A DNA stretch of 61,150 nucleotides from Pseudomonas sp. RGM2987 (GCF_022952855.1 NZ_JALJDX010000197.1:1-61150), one strand, 5' to 3'; positions 1 to 11,967 are shown, numbered from the stretch's first letter. Made by a program: numbers and translations. The notes: a model not told the origin generated them from the letters alone.

Positions 1-30
1 CAGTTAATGATGTATTCCCTGACACACCGC

Positions 31-56
31 CTTCGCGAGCAAGCCCGCTCCCACAG
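31..56. repeat. REP half-element (GGGAGCGGGCTTGCTCGCGAA family)
   Basis: The palindrome core GCGAGCAAGCCCGCTCCCAC lies just downstream of the first gene's stop. The same family recurs at 35874-35963, 43304-43395 and 61086-61110. Only one arm is seen because the element is near the window edge. Confidence 0.8.
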
Positions 57-68
57 GTTGAGCTGCGT

Positions 69-1436
69 TCACCCCAATATCGGCTTGGGCGCCAAGGGGT
101 CGGCTTCTTCCTCGGGGATCTTGACGAACACGCTGTACCGGGCTCCTTCCATCGCTTCGAAGGCGATGAGCTTTTCCACCAGCGGACCGCTCAGGACCTT
201 GCCGGCGTTGAGCAGGAGCATGCCGTTGTCGGCGTTGAGGTTGCGCGCCAGGACCATGCCGGCCCCCAGCTCGCGGGTCGTCATGACCTTGACCGTCGGG
301 TCCGACAGGGTCACGTCTTCCAGGTATTCACCGCAGGCCTTGATGAAGTCCTCGATCATGTCCGGGTCGTACAGCTTGCCGGCGTATTTGCGGATGTAGA
401 CCAGTGCCTCGTCACTGTTCATCTGCCGTTCGAGGATCAGCCCGCGCTGCAACTCGATGAAGTCCACCGCCAGTTTCAACAGCCGCGAACCGAACGGGAT
501 CGCATCGCCCTTCAGGTGCTCGGGGAAACCGCTGCCATCCCAACGCTCCTGGTGATGCCGGATGATCCGCGCCGCATCTTTCATCGGATCCAGGGTCATC
601 AGCAGCGACTCGCTCTGCTTGGGGTAGGCGCGATACAGCTCCAGCTCAGTGTGGTGCAGCAGGTCGGCCGGGGTGACCATCATGTTGTCGGTCCAGCTCA
701 GCTTGCCGATGTTGTACAACGCCGCGGCCATGGTCAGGTCGCGGTCGGTGGACTCGTCAAGAAAGTGCAACCGGCTGTAGACCCGGATCAGCTCGATGAT
801 CTGCCGGTTGGTCTGCTTGGCCTTGGGCAGGCGCAGGTTGGCGATCAGGGAGAACACTTCGGTACTGGTCACGTAGCTGCGCTTGAGCTCATCGTAGGCC
901 AGGTCAAGCATATCGGCGGTCTGCTGCAACTCGGAGGTGCGCGAGGCCACGCGTTTTTCCAGGGTAGCGTTGAGGGTCTTGAGTTGCTGGTTCTGCTCGC
1001 GGTTCAGTGCTTCGAGGCGCTGGCGCTCGCTTTCGGAATGCTGGTGAGCCAGGGCCTGGCGCAAGGCCTGTACCAGCTCTTCGTCGTTCCAGGGTTTGCT
1101 GAGGTAGCGGTAGAGTTGCCCCTCGTTGATGGCCTTGGTCATCATGTCCACATCGGCGTAGCCGGTGAGCAGGATGCGCAGGGTCGACGGATACAGTTGG
1201 CGAATCTGCGCCAGCAGCGTGGCGCCGTCCATGTTGGGCATGCGCGCATCGGTCATCACCAGGTCGACGGGCCGCTCCTTGAGGATTTCCAGGGCCTTGG
1301 CACCGCTGTCGGCCAGCAGGATCTCGTACGGCTGGCTGCGCAATAACCGGCGCAGGCTATTGAGAATCGACTCTTCGTCGTCGACCAACAGCACCGTGGG
1401 CTTCTTTACCGGAACGTCCGGCGATTGATCTTCCAT
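69..1436 (-). CDS. Response regulator with degenerate HD-GYP-like output domain
   Basis: A 455-aa soluble two-component regulator. Residues 13-130 form a REC domain with acidic pair DD at 19-20 and phospho-acceptor D63 (TDARMPNMDG). A coiled-coil linker at about 132-178 leads into an HD-type domain. HD-GYP proteins hydrolyse c-di-GMP using HD and HHExxDGxGYP metal-site motifs. Here the HD pair reads YN (241-242, YNIGK), the following HP motif reads YP (271-272) and GYP reads GFP (303-305, within HHQERWDGSGFP). Metal binding is therefore probably impaired, and the domain may be a sensor or scaffold. The ATG is preceded by a strong GGAGGGGG Shine-Dalgarno. It is divergent from the c-di-GMP operon at 1664, with which it probably shares a regulatory region and pathway. 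Confidence 0.85.
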   Translation of the reverse strand: MEDQSPDVPVKKPTVLLVDDEESILNSLRRLLRSQPYEILLADSGAKALEILKERPVDLVMTDARMPNMDGATLLAQIRQLYPSTLRILLTGYADVDMMTKAINEGQLYRYLSKPWNDEELVQALRQALAHQHSESERQRLEALNREQNQQLKTLNATLEKRVASRTSELQQTADMLDLAYDELKRSYVTSTEVFSLIANLRLPKAKQTNRQIIELIRVYSRLHFLDESTDRDLTMAAALYNIGKLSWTDNMMVTPADLLHHTELELYRAYPKQSESLLMTLDPMKDAARIIRHHQERWDGSGFPEHLKGDAIPFGSRLLKLAVDFIELQRGLILERQMNSDEALVYIRKYAGKLYDPDMIEDFIKACGEYLEDVTLSDPTVKVMTTRELGAGMVLARNLNADNGMLLLNAGKVLSGPLVEKLIAFEAMEGARYSVFVKIPEEEADPLAPKPILG

Positions 1437-1619
1437 TGCTACCCCCTCCTATAGACCACAACTGTTCTACCGTACCCCCAAAGTACAGGCTAGTAGATTG
1501 CGAAAATTTAGACACATTTGCCATCACTGACCGAGCGCATCCGTATGGGACGACTATGCTGTACCCCATGAAGGGCCATGTACAGGCCAGAGTACTCATG
1601 CCAGCGAAAGGGATATCAG
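1437..1619. promoter_or_regulatory. Divergent regulatory region between the two signalling units
   Basis: This spacer must hold both divergent promoters. It contains an inverted repeat with arms CTGTAC and GTACAG (1559-1585) enclosing a second short CCC/GGG hairpin, which could be an operator or a leader hairpin. No convincing -35/-10 pair was assigned by eye. Confidence 0.4.
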
Positions 1620-1663
1620 ATGTACCCACGGTTCCGTAGTCCGCATCGCGACGGTGCACGGCC

Positions 1664-1667
<4 letters not shown>
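1620..1667 (+). CDS. Putative 15-codon leader ORF coupled to the GGDEF-EAL gene
   Basis: ATG at 1620 is preceded by AAGGGA at about 6-7 nt, a good ribosome binding site. It encodes MYPRFRSPHRDGARP, then TGA at 1665-1667. That stop overlaps the ATG of the next gene as ATGA. The downstream gene has no recognisable Shine-Dalgarno of its own, so termination-reinitiation coupling is a plausible way for it to be translated. The peptide resembles nothing known to me. Expression is inferred. Confidence 0.45.
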
Positions 1668-3951
<2,284 letters not shown>

Positions 3952-3955
<4 letters not shown>

Positions 3956-5814
3956 ACCCTTTGTCGGTCCCTGCGAACAGACGAATCCTGGTGGTGGACG
4001 ACACCCCGGCGATCCACCAGGATTTTCGCAAGATTCTCAGCCCCAGCGCCGGTAACGATGCGTCGCTGGACGACACCGAGAGCCTGCTGTTCGGCACCCC
4101 GCAGGTCAGCCGGCTGCAATTCCAGATCGACTCGGCCTATCAGGGTGAGGAGGCGCTGGAACTGGTCAAGCGCGCCCAGGCCGAAGGTCAACCCTACGCC
4201 CTGGTGTTCGCCGACATGCGCATGCCGCCGGGCTGGGACGGCCTGCAAACCATCGAGAAACTGTGGGAGGCCGACCCCCGGCTGCAAATTGCCCTGTGCA
4301 CGGCGTTCTCGGACTACACCTGGGAAACCATGTCGGAACGGATCGAGTTCGACGATCAATTGCTGATCCTCAAGAAACCGTTCGACACCCTGGAAATCCG
4401 CCAGATGGCCAGCGCCATGACCTGGAAATGGCAGCTGGCCCAGGACGCCGCACGCAAGATGCGCAGCCTGGAGCGTACGATCGAAGAACGCGTCCAGGAG
4501 TTGCTCAAGGTTTCTCACCTGCTGCAATACGACGTGCTCACCGAACTGCCCAACAGCATGTTGCTGGGCGACCGCCTGACCCAGGCCATGGCCCAGTGCC
4601 GGCGCCACGACCGGCAACTGGCGGTGATGTTCATCGGCCTGGACCGCTTCAAGCGCATCAACAATGCGCTGGGGCATCCGGTGGGCGATGAAATGCTCAA
4701 GCGCGTGGCCCGCACGCTGGCAACCGTCGTGCGTGAATCCGACTCGGTGTTTCGCTACGGCTCCGATGAATTCGTCGTGGTGCTGGGGGACATCACCGAC
4801 CCGCAGCAGACCAAGGGCGTGGCGGAAAAACTACTGGCGGCCATCAGCTCCCCGCAACCGATCGACGGCCATGACTTGACCGTCACCGCGAGCCTGGGGG
4901 TCAGCGTGTACCCGGTCGACGGCTTCGACGCCGTGGCGCTGATCAAGAAAGCCGAGACGGCGATGCGCAACGTCAAGGAAACCGGCCCCAACGACTACCG
5001 GTTTTTCACCGAAGACATGAACCGCCGGGCACGCCAGCAGCAGACCCTCGAGTCCGGCTTGCGCCTGGCCCTGCAACGCAAGGAATTCGTGCTGCATTAT
5101 CAACCCAAGCTCGACCTCACCAGTGGCAGGGTGGTCGGCGCCGAGGCGCTGGTGCGCTGGAACCGGCCGGACCAAGGGCTGGTCTTCCCGTCGGACTTCA
5201 TCCCGGTGGCCGAGGACAGCGGATTGATCGTGCCGCTGAGCCAATGGGTGCTCCAGGAGGCTTGTCAACAGGCCGTCAAATGGCAAGCCCAGGGCATGCG
5301 CCCGCTGTACCTGTCGGTGAATGTCTCGACCATCGATTTTCGCCAGCGCGGTTTCGTCGAAGGCATCGCCCGTACCCTCAAGGAAACCGGACTGGATCCG
5401 ACACAGTTAGAACTGGAGATCACCGAAAGCGTGCTGATGCAGAACATCGACACCACCGTCGCGATCCTCAAGGCGATCAAGCAACTGGGGATACGGCTGG
5501 CCATCGATGATTTCGGCACCGGCTATTCGAGCCTGAGCTATCTGCAGAAATTTCCAGTGGATGTGTTGAAGATCGACCAATCGTTCGTCGGCGACCTGAG
5601 CATCGACAGCAACGACGCCAAGCTGGTGAGCACCATCATCAGCCTGGGCAGGAGCCTGAACCTGCACATCATTGCCGAAGGCGTGGAAACCCTTGAGCAG
5701 TTGGAGTTCCTCAAGCGCCACCAGTGCGAGGAAGCCCAGGGCTACTACTTCAGCAAGGCGGTGGAGCCGCAAGCCTTCGCCCAATGGGTGACCGAGTGGG
5801 AGCAACGCCAGTAG
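3952..5814 (+). CDS. REC-GGDEF-EAL protein: predicted c-di-GMP phosphodiesterase with degenerate GGDEF
   Basis: A 620-aa paralogue of the preceding protein without the PAS domain. REC occupies about 11-155 with phospho-acceptor D88 (ADMRMPPGWDG). The GGDEF domain (about 190-355) is degenerate: the signature reads GSDEF (270-274) and the first metal Asp is Gly (FIGLDRFKRIN, G229). RxxD (RESD, 261-264) remains and could still bind c-di-GMP. The EAL domain (about 365-610) is canonical: EAL at 398-400, NVS, ELEITES, DDFGTGYSS, KIDQSFV and IIAEGVET. The predicted activity is c-di-GMP hydrolysis, with the GGDEF part as a possible GTP or c-di-GMP sensor. It is translationally coupled to the upstream predicted cyclase, so the two opposing enzymes should be made together. 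Confidence 0.9.
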
Positions 5815-5868
5815 CTGTTTTCGTGAACCGCCAAGTACCCTCAACCAAAAGATTCAAGGAAGCATCCG

Positions 5869-6828
5869 ATGGCCTCATCTGGACTGTTACTGGCTCTGGG
5901 CCTGTTCGTGGGGGTGAGCGTGGCTGCTCGCGCAGCGCCACTGGACGAACCGCTCAAACCGCTCCCCCCTATTCCGGCCCTGGACTCCAAGCGTGTTCAA
6001 CTGGGCCTGCGCCTGTTCAATGACCCACGGCTGTCGGTCAATAACACCTTGTCCTGCGCCAGTTGCCATCGCCTGGACAAGGGCGGGGCCGACGACAAAC
6101 AGTTTTCCACGGGCATCGACGGCAAGCTGCTGGAGGTCAATACGCCTACCGTGCTCAATGCCAGCCTGAACTTCCATCAGTTCTGGGACGGCCGCGTCGA
6201 GACCCTGGAAGAACAGGCGCACCTGGTGGTCATCAGCCCGACGGAAATGGGCAGCACCTGGGAGTCGGTGGTCAAGCGCATCGCCGATGACCCGGGCTAC
6301 GCCAAGGATTTCAAGGCGGCCTACCCCGACGGGGTGACCGCGCCCAATATCCAGGGTGCCCTGGCCGACTATGAACGCACCCTGCAAACCCCCAATTCGC
6401 GCTTTGACCAGTACCTGTTGGGCAATACCGACATCCTCACGCCCCGGGAAAAATTCGGCTACCAGCGCTTCAAGGAGTACGGCTGCATCGCCTGCCACCA
6501 GGGCGTGAACATTGGCGGCAACATGTTCCAGAAATTCGGCGTGATGGGCGACTACATTGCCGACCGGGGCAATCCGACCCGGGCCGACGAGGGTCGTTTC
6601 AATGTCACCGGCGATGAAGCGGACCGCCAGGTTTTCAAGGTGCCGAGCCTGCGTAACGTCGCGATGACCGCCCCCTATTTCCACAAAGGCTCCGCACCCA
6701 CCCTGGAGAATGCGGTGGAAGTGATGTTCAAGTACCAGTTGGGGCGTGAGCCGCAGAAAAACGATACGCAACTGATCGTCGAATTCCTCAAGACTCTGAC
6801 CGGCGAATGGGAGGGCAAGCCCCAATGA
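5869..6828 (+). CDS. Di-haem cytochrome c peroxidase (CcpA/MauG family)
   Basis: A 319-aa exported protein with a short hydrophobic leader (1-22, cleavage probably after ARA). It has two c-type haem motifs, CASCH (63-67) and CIACH (206-210), and the conserved FWDGR (105-109), the standard layout of bacterial di-haem peroxidases. The family reduces H2O2 in the periplasm with electrons from c-type cytochromes or azurin. The only usable start is ATG 5869, with AGGA 8-9 nt upstream; the leader lacks the usual basic n-region. It lies 54 nt after the phosphodiesterase gene and overlaps the histidine kinase by 4 nt, so it belongs to the signalling operon. A role in peroxide or redox sensing for this pathway is inference; simple detoxification is the alternative. 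Confidence 0.92.
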   Translation: MASSGLLLALGLFVGVSVAARAAPLDEPLKPLPPIPALDSKRVQLGLRLFNDPRLSVNNTLSCASCHRLDKGGADDKQFSTGIDGKLLEVNTPTVLNASLNFHQFWDGRVETLEEQAHLVVISPTEMGSTWESVVKRIADDPGYAKDFKAAYPDGVTAPNIQGALADYERTLQTPNSRFDQYLLGNTDILTPREKFGYQRFKEYGCIACHQGVNIGGNMFQKFGVMGDYIADRGNPTRADEGRFNVTGDEADRQVFKVPSLRNVAMTAPYFHKGSAPTLENAVEVMFKYQLGREPQKNDTQLIVEFLKTLTGEWEGKPQ

Positions 6829-8627
6829 CAGCTCTACGCCGCCTCGGTCTTGCCTTCATCGGCCTGCTGCTGGCTTCGGTCCTGCTGTTCATGTACGTCA
6901 ACTCCGGCGCGCAACAGGCCGCCTCGTACATTGAATCCCGGGACCTGATCCGCCTGCTCAAGCAACAGGACGCCATCTGGGACAACGAAGTGCTCAAGTC
7001 GCGTATCGCCCTGAGCCACAACTACGATCCACTGGTATCGCCCCTGCACGAGACGACGCGGCTGTGGCAGCGCCTCGACGCCATCGAGTCGGAACCGGGT
7101 CGCCATGCAGCCTCGCGCTGGGAAAGCCTGCGCGAGGAGTACCTCAAGGCGGTCAAGGACAAGACCCGCCTGGTGGAACAGTTCAAGTCGCGCAACGCGA
7201 TTTTGCGCAACTCGCTGGCCTTCCTGCCCACCGCCGAGGACGACATCCAGGCCCAGTTCGCCCAACTGTCCGACGAGGAAAAACTGAAACTGCAAAGTGT
7301 CGCCATCGACACTTACGACCTGCTGCTCAGCAGCATGGAATTTGCCCAGCTCACCACCCGCGAAATCGCCGCCGAAGTGCTGCTGGGCCTGAACCGTCTG
7401 GATGTGAACAAGGAGCGACTGCCCAAGGGGCTGCATGACTCGGTCGATATCCTGAGCCGGCACATCGCCCTGATCCTGCGCGAACAGCCACGGGTCAATG
7501 AATTGCTGGAGGGCATCGAAGCGGTCCCGGTGTCCGATCACCTGGATGCGATCAGCGACCTCCTGGAGAAGGACCAGGAAATCGCCGCCAGCCAATACCA
7601 GCGCAATCATGTCTACCTGCTGGTATTCGCCACATTACTGGTGCTGATATTGATCTGGCTGGCGGTGCGCCTGATTCGCAGTTTCGGCGAGATCAAACGG
7701 GTCAACAATGCCCTGCTGACCGCCAACGATGAACTGGAGCAACGGGTCGAAGAGCGTACCCGCCAGCTCAAGGACACCCAGAGTGAACTGATGGACACCG
7801 CCCGTCAGGCCGGCATGGCGGAGATCGCGACCAACGTGCTGCACAACGTCGGCAACGTGCTCAACAGTGTGAACATCTCCGCCGACCTTGTCAGCCGTAA
7901 GCTGCGCAGCAGCAAATCGGTAGGCCTGAGCAAGGCGATGCAACTGATCAATGAACACCCCCACGACCTGGGGCATTTCCTCACCGAGGACGACAAAGGC
8001 AAACTGCTGCCCGGCTACCTCAATCAGCTGGTTGACGCCATTGCGGTGGAGCAGCAGGGGCTGATCGAAGAGCTGGCCCAACTGAGCAAAAGCGTGGACC
8101 ACATCAAGGACATCGTCTCCACGCAGCAGTCCTACGCCGGCGCCAACAGCCTGCTGGAACCGCTGGTGGTCAGCGAATTGCTCGAAGACGCGTTGCGCAT
8201 GAACTCCGGCGCGCTGACCCGCCATCATGTTACGGTGATCAAGGAATACGGCGAAGTGCCGCGAATCATGGGCGACAAGCACCGCTTGCTGCTGATCCTG
8301 ATCAACCTGATCAGCAACGCCAAGTACGCCATGGGCGGGGTGTCCAACCATGCGCGCAACATGACCCTCAGGGCCGAAGTGGTGAACGGCGAAACCTTGC
8401 AGATCAGCGTCAAGGACGAAGGCGAAGGTATCCCCGAGGAGAACATGACGCGCATTTTCGCCCATGGTTTTACCACCCGTAAGGAAGGCCACGGATTTGG
8501 CCTGCACAGCTGCGCATTGGCGGCCATTGAAATGAACGGCCACCTCACCGTACACAGTGAGGGGCCAGGCAAAGGGGCAACGTTCCAACTGCAATTGCCC
8601 CTGAAACTCGCAGAAGGTGAGCAATGA
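6825..8627 (+). CDS. Membrane sensor histidine kinase with large all-helical periplasmic domain
   Basis: 600 aa, start at ATG 6825 overlapping the peroxidase stop (ATGA). TM1 is at about 8-25, a helical periplasmic domain at 26-261, and TM2 at 263-283, followed by a coiled coil. The H-box is of the unusual type LHNVGNVLNSV, with likely phospho-His at H340. The HATPase domain has ILINLISNA (N box), GEGIP (G1) and GHGFGLHS (G2). The periplasmic part, with motifs such as YDPL and SRNAILRNSL, resembles the DAHL (double all-helical ligand-binding) type; I hold this with moderate confidence. There is no internal REC domain, so phosphate must go to a separate receiver, most simply one of the four REC proteins here. 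Overlaps the next gene by 4 nt. Confidence 0.88.
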   Translation: MTALRRLGLAFIGLLLASVLLFMYVNSGAQQAASYIESRDLIRLLKQQDAIWDNEVLKSRIALSHNYDPLVSPLHETTRLWQRLDAIESEPGRHAASRWESLREEYLKAVKDKTRLVEQFKSRNAILRNSLAFLPTAEDDIQAQFAQLSDEEKLKLQSVAIDTYDLLLSSMEFAQLTTREIAAEVLLGLNRLDVNKERLPKGLHDSVDILSRHIALILREQPRVNELLEGIEAVPVSDHLDAISDLLEKDQEIAASQYQRNHVYLLVFATLLVLILIWLAVRLIRSFGEIKRVNNALLTANDELEQRVEERTRQLKDTQSELMDTARQAGMAEIATNVLHNVGNVLNSVNISADLVSRKLRSSKSVGLSKAMQLINEHPHDLGHFLTEDDKGKLLPGYLNQLVDAIAVEQQGLIEELAQLSKSVDHIKDIVSTQQSYAGANSLLEPLVVSELLEDALRMNSGALTRHHVTVIKEYGEVPRIMGDKHRLLLILINLISNAKYAMGGVSNHARNMTLRAEVVNGETLQISVKDEGEGIPEENMTRIFAHGFTTRKEGHGFGLHSCALAAIEMNGHLTVHSEGPGKGATFQLQLPLKLAEGEQ

Positions 8628-10030
8628 ATAGCCTGAGTAACCGACGCATCCTGTTGATCGACGATACGCCCGCCATTCATGACGATTTCCGCAAGATCCT
8701 GACCCCGGAGGACGACAGCAACCCGGACCTGCTGGACATGGAAAGCGCGCTGTTCGGCGACGCCCCGAAGCCGGTCGGCACCGTGTTCGAACTCGACTCG
8801 GCCTATGGCGGGCAGGAAGGCCTGAACAAATTGCTGGACGCCGCGGCAAAGGGGCGCCCCTACGCCCTGGCGTTCGTCGACATGCGCATGCCCGAAGGCT
8901 GGGATGGGGCCAAGACCATCGAAGAACTGTGGAAGCGCGACCCGCTGCTGCAAGTGGTGGTCTGCACCGCGTATTCGGATTACTCCTGGGATGAACTGCT
9001 CGACCGCCTGAACGGCCATGACCGGTTGCTGATCCTGAAGAAGCCCTTCGACAACATCGAAGTCCAGCAGATGGCCAACACATTGACCACCAAATGGGAG
9101 ATGACCTCCCGCGCCCAACTGAAAATGAGCAAGCTCGAGGACCTGGTGGAGCAGCGCACCCAGGCGTTCAAACAGGCCAGCGAGCTGCTGCAGATGGAAA
9201 TCGACGAACGCAAGATGCTGGAAACCCAGCTGGTGCAATCGGAAAAACTCGCCTCGCTGGGCCAGTTGGCGGCCGGGGTGGCTCATGAAATCAACAACCC
9301 TATCGGCTTCATCTCCTCCAACCTCGGGGCGTTGGACGGCTACTTCGCCAAGCTCCAGGAAATGCTCAGCGCCTATGGCGGCGCCGAAGAAGCCATCGCC
9401 TCGCCGGAGCTGCTGATGCGCCTGACGAAACTGCGCGAACAGGTGGAACTGGACTTCCTGGTGGAGGACATTCCCCTGCTGATCAAGGAGTCCAAGGACG
9501 GCATCGCCCGGGTCGGACAGATCGTCAAGGACCTCAAGGACTTCTCCCGTGTCGACTCCAGCCAGGAATGGCAAATGGCAAACCTGCAGCAGGGCATGGA
9601 TTCGACGTTGAACATCGTCGCCAATGAAATCAAATACAAGGCCGACGTGGTCAAGGAATACACGCCGCTGCCGGAAGTGGAATGCCTGCCATCGCAGATC
9701 AACCAAGTGATCATGAACCTGATCGTCAACGCGGCCCAGGCCATCGGCCCCGAGCGCGGCACCATCACCTTGCGCAATGGCGTCGGCGAAGACATGGTAT
9801 GGATCGAAGTCGCCGACAACGGCTCGGGCATCCCGCCGGAAACCCTGCAAAAAATCTTCGACCCTTTCTTCACCACCAAACCCATCGGCCAGGGCACAGG
9901 GCTGGGGCTGTCGCTGTCCTACGGGATCGTGAAAAAACACAACGGCGAAATCACCGTCCGCAGCGAAGTCGGCGTCGGCACCACCTTCCGCGTGGAACTG
10001 CCGTTGCGGCAGATGAAACAGGCGGGCTGA
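8624..10030 (+). CDS. REC-histidine kinase (response regulator fused to kinase)
   Basis: 468 aa, soluble. The N-terminal REC domain (about 7-155) has phospho-acceptor D86 ([11 protein letters not shown]) and is clearly paralogous to the REC domains of the two GGDEF-EAL proteins, sharing [18 protein letters not shown] and the same long insert. A coiled coil (about 165-205) precedes a HisKA domain with phospho-His H221 (GVAHEINNP), then a complete HATPase with [17 protein letters not shown] and GTGLGLS. The order REC-then-kinase suggests a relay intermediate: it can receive phosphate from the upstream membrane kinase and then act as a kinase itself. It is the last gene of the operon and is followed by a REPIN. 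Confidence 0.9.
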   Translation: MNSLSNRRILLIDDTPAIHDDFRKILTPEDDSNPDLLDMESALFGDAPKPVGTVFELDSAYGGQEGLNKLLDAAAKGRPYALAFVDMRMPEGWDGAKTIEELWKRDPLLQVVVCTAYSDYSWDELLDRLNGHDRLLILKKPFDNIEVQQMANTLTTKWEMTSRAQLKMSKLEDLVEQRTQAFKQASELLQMEIDERKMLETQLVQSEKLASLGQLAAGVAHEINNPIGFISSNLGALDGYFAKLQEMLSAYGGAEEAIASPELLMRLTKLREQVELDFLVEDIPLLIKESKDGIARVGQIVKDLKDFSRVDSSQEWQMANLQQGMDSTLNIVANEIKYKADVVKEYTPLPEVECLPSQINQVIMNLIVNAAQAIGPERGTITLRNGVGEDMVWIEVADNGSGIPPETLQKIFDPFFTTKPIGQGTGLGLSLSYGIVKKHNGEITVRSEVGVGTTFRVELPLRQMKQAG

Positions 10031-10062
10031 AACGCAACCCGGCGGCCCCAGAACTGCCCCCC

Positions 10063-10262
10063 GTGGCGAGGGAGCTTGCTCCCGCTGGGCTGCGCAGCAG
10101 ACCCAAAAAAGCTGAAGGCAATTTCCCTGACACACCGCGGCGGCTGGCTTGAGGGCTGCTTCGCACCCCAGCGGGGATAAATCCCCTCGCCACAGGGGAC
10201 GGTGACATGTGATACGCGATCAGAAGTCGGGTACCTCTCTGGAATAAATCCCCTCGCCACAG
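10063..10262. repeat. Chimeric REPIN plus adjacent half-element
   Basis: The left arm (from 10063) is the GGAGCTTGCTCC type and the right arm (to about 10195) is the GGGGATAAATCCCC type, so two REP subfamilies are joined in one inverted pair. A further half-element of the second type lies at about 10237-10262. Together they fill most of the 317-bp gap between the signalling operon and the next gene; no other feature was seen there. Confidence 0.85.
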
Positions 10263-10347
10263 GCTTGCCCGCCGTTTCGCTGCCAGCGCAGAATGTCCGG
10301 ATGCCCTGCCTGCGTGTCCCTCTGATGTCCAACCCCAAGGAAACCGT

Positions 10348-11967
10348 ATGAGCCTGTCGCTGTTGAGCCGTTACGCCTTTTTTGCCGGCTGTGTGATCTT
10401 CACCCTCGCCAGCCTGCCGTTCCTGCAACACGACTGGCTCTGGCCGATCACGCTGGTGACCGGATTGTTGAGTCTGCTGGGGCTGTTCGATCTGTTGCAG
10501 AGCCGCCACGCGGTGCGGCGCAACTATCCGATCCTGGGCAATATCCGCTATCTGGTCGAAGGTATCCGCCCGGAAATCCGCCAGTACCTGCTCGAATCCG
10601 ACAGCGACGCCCTGCCTTTTTCCCGGGCACAACGCTCCCTCGTCTATTCCCGGGCCAAGAATGAAAGCGCCGACAAGCCCTTCGGCACCTTGATCGACGT
10701 ATACCAGACCGGCTTCGAATTCATCGGCCACTCCATGCGCCCTGCCCCCTTGAGCGACCCCAGCGGTTTTCGCGTGACGGTCGGCGGCCCGCAATGCACC
10801 CAACCATACTCGGCTTCGGTGTTCAACATCTCCGCGATGAGCTTCGGCTCTCTGAGCGCCAATGCGATCCGGGCATTGAACCAAGGGGCCAAGCTCGGCA
10901 ACTTCGCCCATGACACCGGCGAGGGCAGCATCAGCCCTTACCACCGCGAACACGGCGGCGACCTGACCTGGGAACTGGGGAGCGGCTATTTCGGCTGTCG
11001 CACCAGTGACGGGCGCTTCGACCCGGAGCGCTTCGCCGTCCAGGCGCAGAACCCGCAGGTGCGGATGATTGAAATCAAGATGAGCCAGGGCGCCAAGCCG
11101 GGCCACGGCGGGATCCTGCCCAAGCACAAAGTCACCCGGGAAATCGCCGAAACCCGTGGCATCCTCATGGGCGAGGATTGCGTTTCACCGTCACGCCATA
11201 GCGCGTTTTCCACCCCCCTGGAGTTGATGCAATTCGTCCAGCAGCTGCGTGAACTGTCCGGCGGCAAACCGGTGGGTTTCAAGTTCTGCCTCGGCCACCC
11301 CTGGGAATTCATGGGCATCGCCAAGGCCATGCTGGAGACCGGCATCCTGCCTGACTTCATCGTCATCGACGGCAAGGAAGGCGGCACGGGCGCGGCGCCG
11401 GTGGAGTTCACCGACCACATCGGCGTGCCCTTGCGCGAGGGCCTGTTGTTCGTGCACAACACCCTGGTGGGCCTGAACCTGCGGGACAAGATCAAGCTCG
11501 GCGCCAGCGGCAAAATCGTCAGCGCCTTCGACATCGCCAGCGTCCTGGCCATCGGCGCCGACTGGGCCAACGCCGCCCGTGGCTTCATGTTCGCCATCGG
11601 CTGCATCCAGTCCCAAAGCTGCCACACCAACAAATGCCCCACCGGCGTCGCCACCCAGGACACCCTGCGCCAACGCGCCCTGGTCGTCCCGGACAAGGCC
11701 CAGCGGGTCTACAACTTCCACCGCAACACCCTCAAGGCCCTGGCGGAAATGCTCGCCGCCGCCGGCCTCGACCATCCATCGCAGTTGCAACCCAAGCACC
11801 TGGTACGGCGGATGTCTGCGACCGAGATCAAGCTGTTTTCGCAGTTGCATGTGTTTTTGAAGCCTGGGGAATTGCTCACGGGTGAGGTGAATGGGGCGTT
11901 TTATTCGCGGATGTGGCAGATGGCGCGGGCGGATAGCTTTGAGCCGAGTGAGGTGGCCGTGGCTTAG
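10348..11967 (+). CDS. FMN-binding glutamate synthase family protein (membrane-anchored)
   Basis: 539 aa. Two hydrophobic segments at the N terminus (about 7-25 and 28-48) precede a glutamate-synthase central-domain-like TIM barrel. Visible family motifs include SAMSFGSLS, GEGSISPYH, IEIKMSQGAKPGHGG and GADWANAARGFMFAIGC. A cysteine cluster (GCIQSQSCHTNKCPTG) matches the 3Fe-4S-binding region of GOGAT. The family members of this length lack the amidotransferase and beta-subunit domains, so true glutamate synthesis is doubtful; the substrate is not established. ATG 10348 is preceded by AAGGAAA. It stands alone between a REPIN and a convergent gene, whose stop codon it overlaps. Confidence 0.9.
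   Translation: MSLSLLSRYAFFAGCVIFTLASLPFLQHDWLWPITLVTGLLSLLGLFDLLQSRHAVRRNYPILGNIRYLVEGIRPEIRQYLLESDSDALPFSRAQRSLVYSRAKNESADKPFGTLIDVYQTGFEFIGHSMRPAPLSDPSGFRVTVGGPQCTQPYSASVFNISAMSFGSLSANAIRALNQGAKLGNFAHDTGEGSISPYHREHGGDLTWELGSGYFGCRTSDGRFDPERFAVQAQNPQVRMIEIKMSQGAKPGHGGILPKHKVTREIAETRGILMGEDCVSPSRHSAFSTPLELMQFVQQLRELSGGKPVGFKFCLGHPWEFMGIAKAMLETGILPDFIVIDGKEGGTGAAPVEFTDHIGVPLREGLLFVHNTLVGLNLRDKIKLGASGKIVSAFDIASVLAIGADWANAARGFMFAIGCIQSQSCHTNKCPTGVATQDTLRQRALVVPDKAQRVYNFHRNTLKALAEMLAAAGLDHPSQLQPKHLVRRMSATEIKLFSQLHVFLKPGELLTGEVNGAFYSRMWQMARADSFEPSEVAVA

Noticed and set aside
69..1436. Calling the HD regulator an active HD-GYP phosphodiesterase
   Set aside because: The HD metal ligands and the GYP Tyr are replaced, so catalysis is not supported by the sequence.
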